This document shows, piece by piece, positions 60,121 to 64,000 of a stretch of 64,000 bases of DNA. Positions within the stretch are counted from its first letter, which is position 1. Every line of letters starts with the position of its first letter. A program made the position numbers and the translations under genes. The notes below the pieces were generated by a model. The model saw only the letters and a list, made by a program, of their open reading frames with translations, was not told the DNA's origin and searched no databases. The stretch comes from Druceiella hillmani (lineage: Eukaryota > Arthropoda > Insecta > Lepidoptera > Hepialidae), in NCBI GenBank assembly GCA_039881145.1, contig JAYKKI010000016.1:10468501-10532500 (forward strand), read 5' to 3'.

Positions 60121-60505
60121 TTAGTATTCAATGCGAGTTAAATAAATGATGATAAGGTATATTTATTTCATCTATTTGGGAAATCTTTTACATAAATAAT
60201 AACCTGCCATAAACGAAAACACAGGTAATAGTGGAGAGAGATTTATAAGCGATATTAGAAATTAAACTCACTTTTTCTTTTATAAAATGATAAAAATCAC
60301 ATCGTTTTTGTATTCAGTTGAAGTTAAAAATAGTACTTTCCCTCTATTTTCATTCATTAGAAAAGTCACTTACAAAATACTTAATCAGACGCAGTTATAT
60401 TTTACGGGTATTCAACTGTCAAATCGCACAATAACTTTCATCCATTTAGATTTTATATTTAGATCTATTAAAGCAATTCGATTTTATCGCTTTTCTTAAA
60501 TTTTC
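60120..60505 (+). repeat. Duplicated segment, copy 1
   Basis: Aligns with 63500-63880. Shared landmarks include ATAAATAATA..C near the left end and TTTGTATTCA.TTGAAGTT, then TTT.TTT..A..TATTAG and TCTATTAAA.CAAT at the right. Each copy contains an ATG-initiated frame at the same place (70 codons at 60287-60499 here), sharing LYS.EV.N.TF.LF..IR at the start before the frames diverge. Whether this is an old gene fragment or a noncoding repeat is open. Confidence 0.5.
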
Positions 60506-63495
60506 ATCGCACAGTGATTTATATGCCAATTAATCCTACAACTTGGCCTTTTGTTTTATAATATTAGCAGACATTAATTGCAGGTTCGCAAAATTTATCT
60601 TTGTAAAAATTATCTATATTGTAGGTAATTTTGAGTTACTGCATTGTGGTACTAATTTTTTAACTCTTACCTTATGAGGCTTTTGCCATAAAAGAACGTT
60701 GAAAAATATTTTCGTACTTAATAGAGTGGTTATCATTACACAAAAAAATATATCCACAATTAATTCTTATGAATTGGTTTCTAAAATGAACAGTAAACCG
60801 AATTATCTAATTAAATATATTACATAAGTCCTCATAATAATCCTTTTAAATTCCTCTGAAGCTTTTTTAAATATTTTTGTTCATGTAGCTTTCTTTAAGT
60901 TGAAGGAATCAACTGGAAAATGATGGATGTAATTAACAGTATAACCAGCGATTTACACTCTTCATTATATCTATCAATAATATTTAAATTACAAGATAAA
61001 TGTTAAAATCAAAAAATTATATGAATGGAGGTTACCCCGAAAAACCTGCGTCCTAAAGTTCATATTTGTTATGCGTTTCATAAAAAGTCTTCTTTTTACT
61101 GAAATGTACCGGTAAACATAATTCTGATATTCGTGTAGCTCTATATAAGTAAATTACCTAATAAATTATAGATAGAGAAAGAAAACAAACAGCAAACTTC
61201 CTAAAAGAAGAAGGTGCAATAATAATTATATTTACTATTTGCAAAGCAAATATGAGGTTCGATTACGTTATATAAAACCCACCTAGATACTTTAACCAAC
61301 GATCAGAAGAAATGGTAAAATTAAAATTATTATAGGCAAGTCATTTAATGCAAATACAACAAAATGTGGGACAATATTAATTTAATAATTCGACGTTTTT
61401 CCAAATGGCTATGGGTATTTATTTTATTAATAATGGCATATTTAACGTACGAGGTAACGACTTCGATCCGTGCTTGTTCTAATGTTAATAATGTACAGAT
61501 CACTTCGTTTTGGAATCAATCAATTTTCCGAAATGTAAATTAAATGTTATTATAATAAAGTCAGTGTAATTTCCTTTAATTATACCACTGACTGATCTTA
61601 TAATCCTGAAATCCTCAGATCTTATAATGTTTGTCATATAATCTAGTAAACAGAATTCTTATTAAACTCGGTAAATGATATATTCCAGAACAAGTTAATA
61701 ATAAAAAATTATCTAGCATGAAAGTAAATATACATGTTCCAAAATAATGGAAAACGAACTTCGTAATTCGTATGATAATGATTATAAACTACGCAAATAT
61801 CGTTTTTTTGCTAAGTAATCACTTAGGTATTCACATGCCTAACTGATTAATTAGGCAAAGTAAAAATATATATATAAAAAAAAAATTATGTATAAATATA
61901 AATACATATATTTTTTTTCCAGCCAGATTCATCTGGTTTTAACGCCTTTACTGTCATAAGAAATAACATTATGGAGAAAATAGTAAAACTTGCCTTGACC
62001 ACGTATTTACTTCAGTAGTAGTGATGGGACATGGCCACTATCGCCATAACCGTAATAAAGCAAATGCAGGAAAAACCAATGGAGCCAAAATTAGACAGAT
62101 AATGGGGAATGTACTCGCTCCTGGTTGGCTTTTCCTTTTATTTGAAAAACGATAATTTTGAAACGGAAACCTTGTCATTTAATTAAAACAGAAACATTGT
62201 CATTAGAAAAATAAAATGAATCATAAATATATAGTATTAAATGTTTTGCTTGAAAATAGACAAATGTCTTTAAAAAAACTGCTTCTCGTATTAAATCAAG
62301 AAATTATTTTATACTTTATATATCACTGATAAATAAAAATGAAAGGGATTGCCAAGTAAAACACAATTCTTTTTTTTTTTAAATTGATGACCAAATTTAT
62401 AATTGTTATCTTAGCCCAATGACGCATTAAATAACCACTGTAGGTGTAGCACATACATGAAAACATCTCCAAAGTATGGAACTTGTAAGTAAAAGAGATA
62501 TTCGATTGGACAGTCATAGTTAAGTGTTATAATTGTACAAAATATACACTCGTCATACCTCGTCAACCAAGAATACTAACTCATTATTTAAGTGGCCAGG
62601 TTGGGTAGATATAAGAAATTTTAAATACTATTTAATAAAAACGGCTATCATAATATTTAAATATAATTAAAAACATTTGGACGGAATACGTAAATTGTTT
62701 TTCAAACCATTATAGAAGCAAAAGTAAACATTTTTTAATTTTATATTTTAGATAATAAATGAAAGTTTTCATTTAATTATTATTTCATATTTTAAACGCA
62801 GATACCTTAAATAACTCTGCCATTTCACGGTTACGAGTAAATATATCAAATAGTTTCTTACTGCAGACTTTACCTGTGATCCTCTGTACTTTGTCCAGCA
62901 ACTATCTTATTTTAGTTATTTGCAACTTTATTTTATTATGCTAGTTACATATATATTTCTTTCGAGAATTTAACTTGCAACTTGTGTAGGGTACGGACGA
63001 AACCTGATACCAAAGCATTTTCTTTCAGCTATTCCTGCATCTATAAGCAATGTATCATTAAATGTTTATTACTATTTTAGACTAATATGAATTTATTATT
63101 GTTTGTTTTACCTGGTATTTTTTCTTAAGTCTCACTCATATTACGATATTAAGAAGTTTCCAAACACCTCAATTAATCACGTACATGAATAGAAATGTTT
63201 ATGCCGGGAGGCCTCCAAGTACTAAATTACTTAATTTAATTAAATTAACATAAATATTTCAACACACATTTTTAAAATTAAATAAAAACGAACTAACTGA
63301 AAACAATAAACAGTTGTAAAACTGAAAACAATAAACAGTTGTTCTTATTAAATAATTAGAAATTTCATAATGTCGAGTTCAAGTAGCAGATAAAAAACTT
63401 ACGTACTTGGGACAGTAGTTTTTTTATATTATAATAATCGAATGCACGGATAAGTCAAATTAAGGAAAAAAAACATGTGTATTTTTTCATATGAT
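60506..63495. other. A+T-rich spacer between the duplicated segments
   Basis: A coding-like patch at 61995-62160 is open on the plus strand after a TTTACTTCAG 3' splice-like site (VVMGHGHYRHNRNKANAGKT, then IRQIMGNVLAPGWLFL and a stop), but there is no donor and I recognise no family. A 25-bp duplication lies at 63296-63342. Nothing else was found. Confidence 0.35.
63296..63342. repeat. 25-bp direct duplication
   Basis: ACTGAAAACAATAAACAGTT plus GT occurs twice, separated by AAA; the copies are identical. Confidence 0.9.
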
Positions 63496-63499
63496 GTTT

Positions 63500-63880
63500 G
63501 GTATTAAATGTTAATTAGATAAAAGAGGGTCAGGAATATTTATTTAATTTACTTGAGTAAAGTTTTCTATAAATAATAGCCAATATTAAACAAAAAAAGA
63601 GTTACTAGTGAAGAGTTCCTTTATAAACTATATTAGCCAATTAGCTTTATTTATTTACATACAATGGTAAATTTTACATCCTCTTTGTATTCAACTGAAG
63701 TTGAAAATGTAACATTCCGTTTATTTGGACTTATTAGGGCATTCAATTCAATTCAACACTTTGAACTTACGTATCTCTATTTTGCAAATACCCATCTATC
63801 AGATCGCTTTGATGAGGTGACTTCGATTTCGTATTTAAATCTTTTAGAAATCTATTAAAACAATAAGATTTTATCAATAA
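63500..63880 (+). repeat. Duplicated segment, copy 2
   Basis: The partner of 60120-60505, about 3.38 kb downstream and in the same orientation. Its ATG-initiated frame runs 63664-63858 (64 codons). By eye, nucleotide identity is roughly 65%, with several short gaps, so the duplication is old. Confidence 0.5.
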
Positions 63881-64000
63881 TTCTGCAAATGGAAATCGTA
63901 TGCTAATAACCATATAATATTATAGAAATATTTATTTTACATTTGCTTAAACCAGAATCTACTTTGATTTGTTACGTATAGAATAGAAATATTGATAAAC

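Noticed and set aside
1..64000. CRISPR arrays, operons, bacterial promoters or an integrated prophage
   Set aside because: No regularly spaced identical repeats, no dense coding, and no ribosome-binding sites; the content is eukaryotic.

Overview
The window reads as gene-poor, strongly A+T-rich (about three quarters by eye) nuclear DNA from an animal, most likely an insect. There are no bacterial-style long ORFs, operons or ribosome-binding sites. Instead there are splice-bounded exons, (TA)n microsatellites, a tRNA-derived SINE, and degraded transposons of families common in arthropods: Penelope-like, Jockey-like, mariner, pogo-like, hAT/ZBED and Helitron. Some short repeat signatures (a CTGTCTGTCC / GGAACCCT repeat near 20.6-21.0 kb and an ACCCGCGGC hairpin near 41.6 kb) resemble repeats I associate with Lepidoptera and other insects. 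The order cannot be fixed from this sequence alone.

Host gene content is sparse. The best evidence is two minus-strand exons, 6807-6554 and 1651-1583. Both have good splice sites, compatible phase and unusually G+C-rich coding sequence, and they probably belong to one gene that I do not recognise and whose introns fill much of the first 7 kb or more. Weaker candidates are an EF-hand-like exon remnant near 58.7 kb (minus), two short ORFs with signal-peptide-like starts (36.6 kb plus, 48.8 kb minus), and coding-like islands at 48.2 kb and 62.0 kb.

Layout. 0-12 kb: exons and long introns or spacer with one clear hairpin (9.5 kb). 12.3-15.4 kb: two solo fragments of a Penelope-like terminal repeat; the first keeps a hammerhead ribozyme core. 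15-22 kb: (TA)n tracts, hairpins, short tandem repeats and an interspersed repeat. 23.0-24.6 kb: a Penelope-like element on the minus strand with reverse transcriptase, GIY-YIG domain and hammerhead motif. 25.4-25.7 kb: mariner fragment. 26.4-28.0 kb: a G+C-richer island running into a degenerate array of about 113-bp repeats. 28.3-29.3 kb: a block that recurs in the same order at 52.3-54.5 kb. 31.6-36.9 kb: nested transposon wreckage (pogo-like transposase, Helitron helicase, two large palindromes). 40.1 kb: end of a non-LTR retrotransposon ORF. 42.6-45.0 kb: a complete but dead hAT element with matching ends and target-site duplication. 49.4-50.2 kb: Jockey-like reverse transcriptase. 52.9 kb: second mariner fragment. 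54.5 kb: SINE. 58.5-64 kb: microsatellite, tandem repeat and a diverged duplicated segment seen at 60.2 and 63.6 kb.

No pathway or operon can be reconstructed. The coherent story is transposon activity and decay within and between the introns of at least one host gene. The most mechanistically interesting element is the self-cleaving ribozyme motif carried by the Penelope-like retroelement copies.
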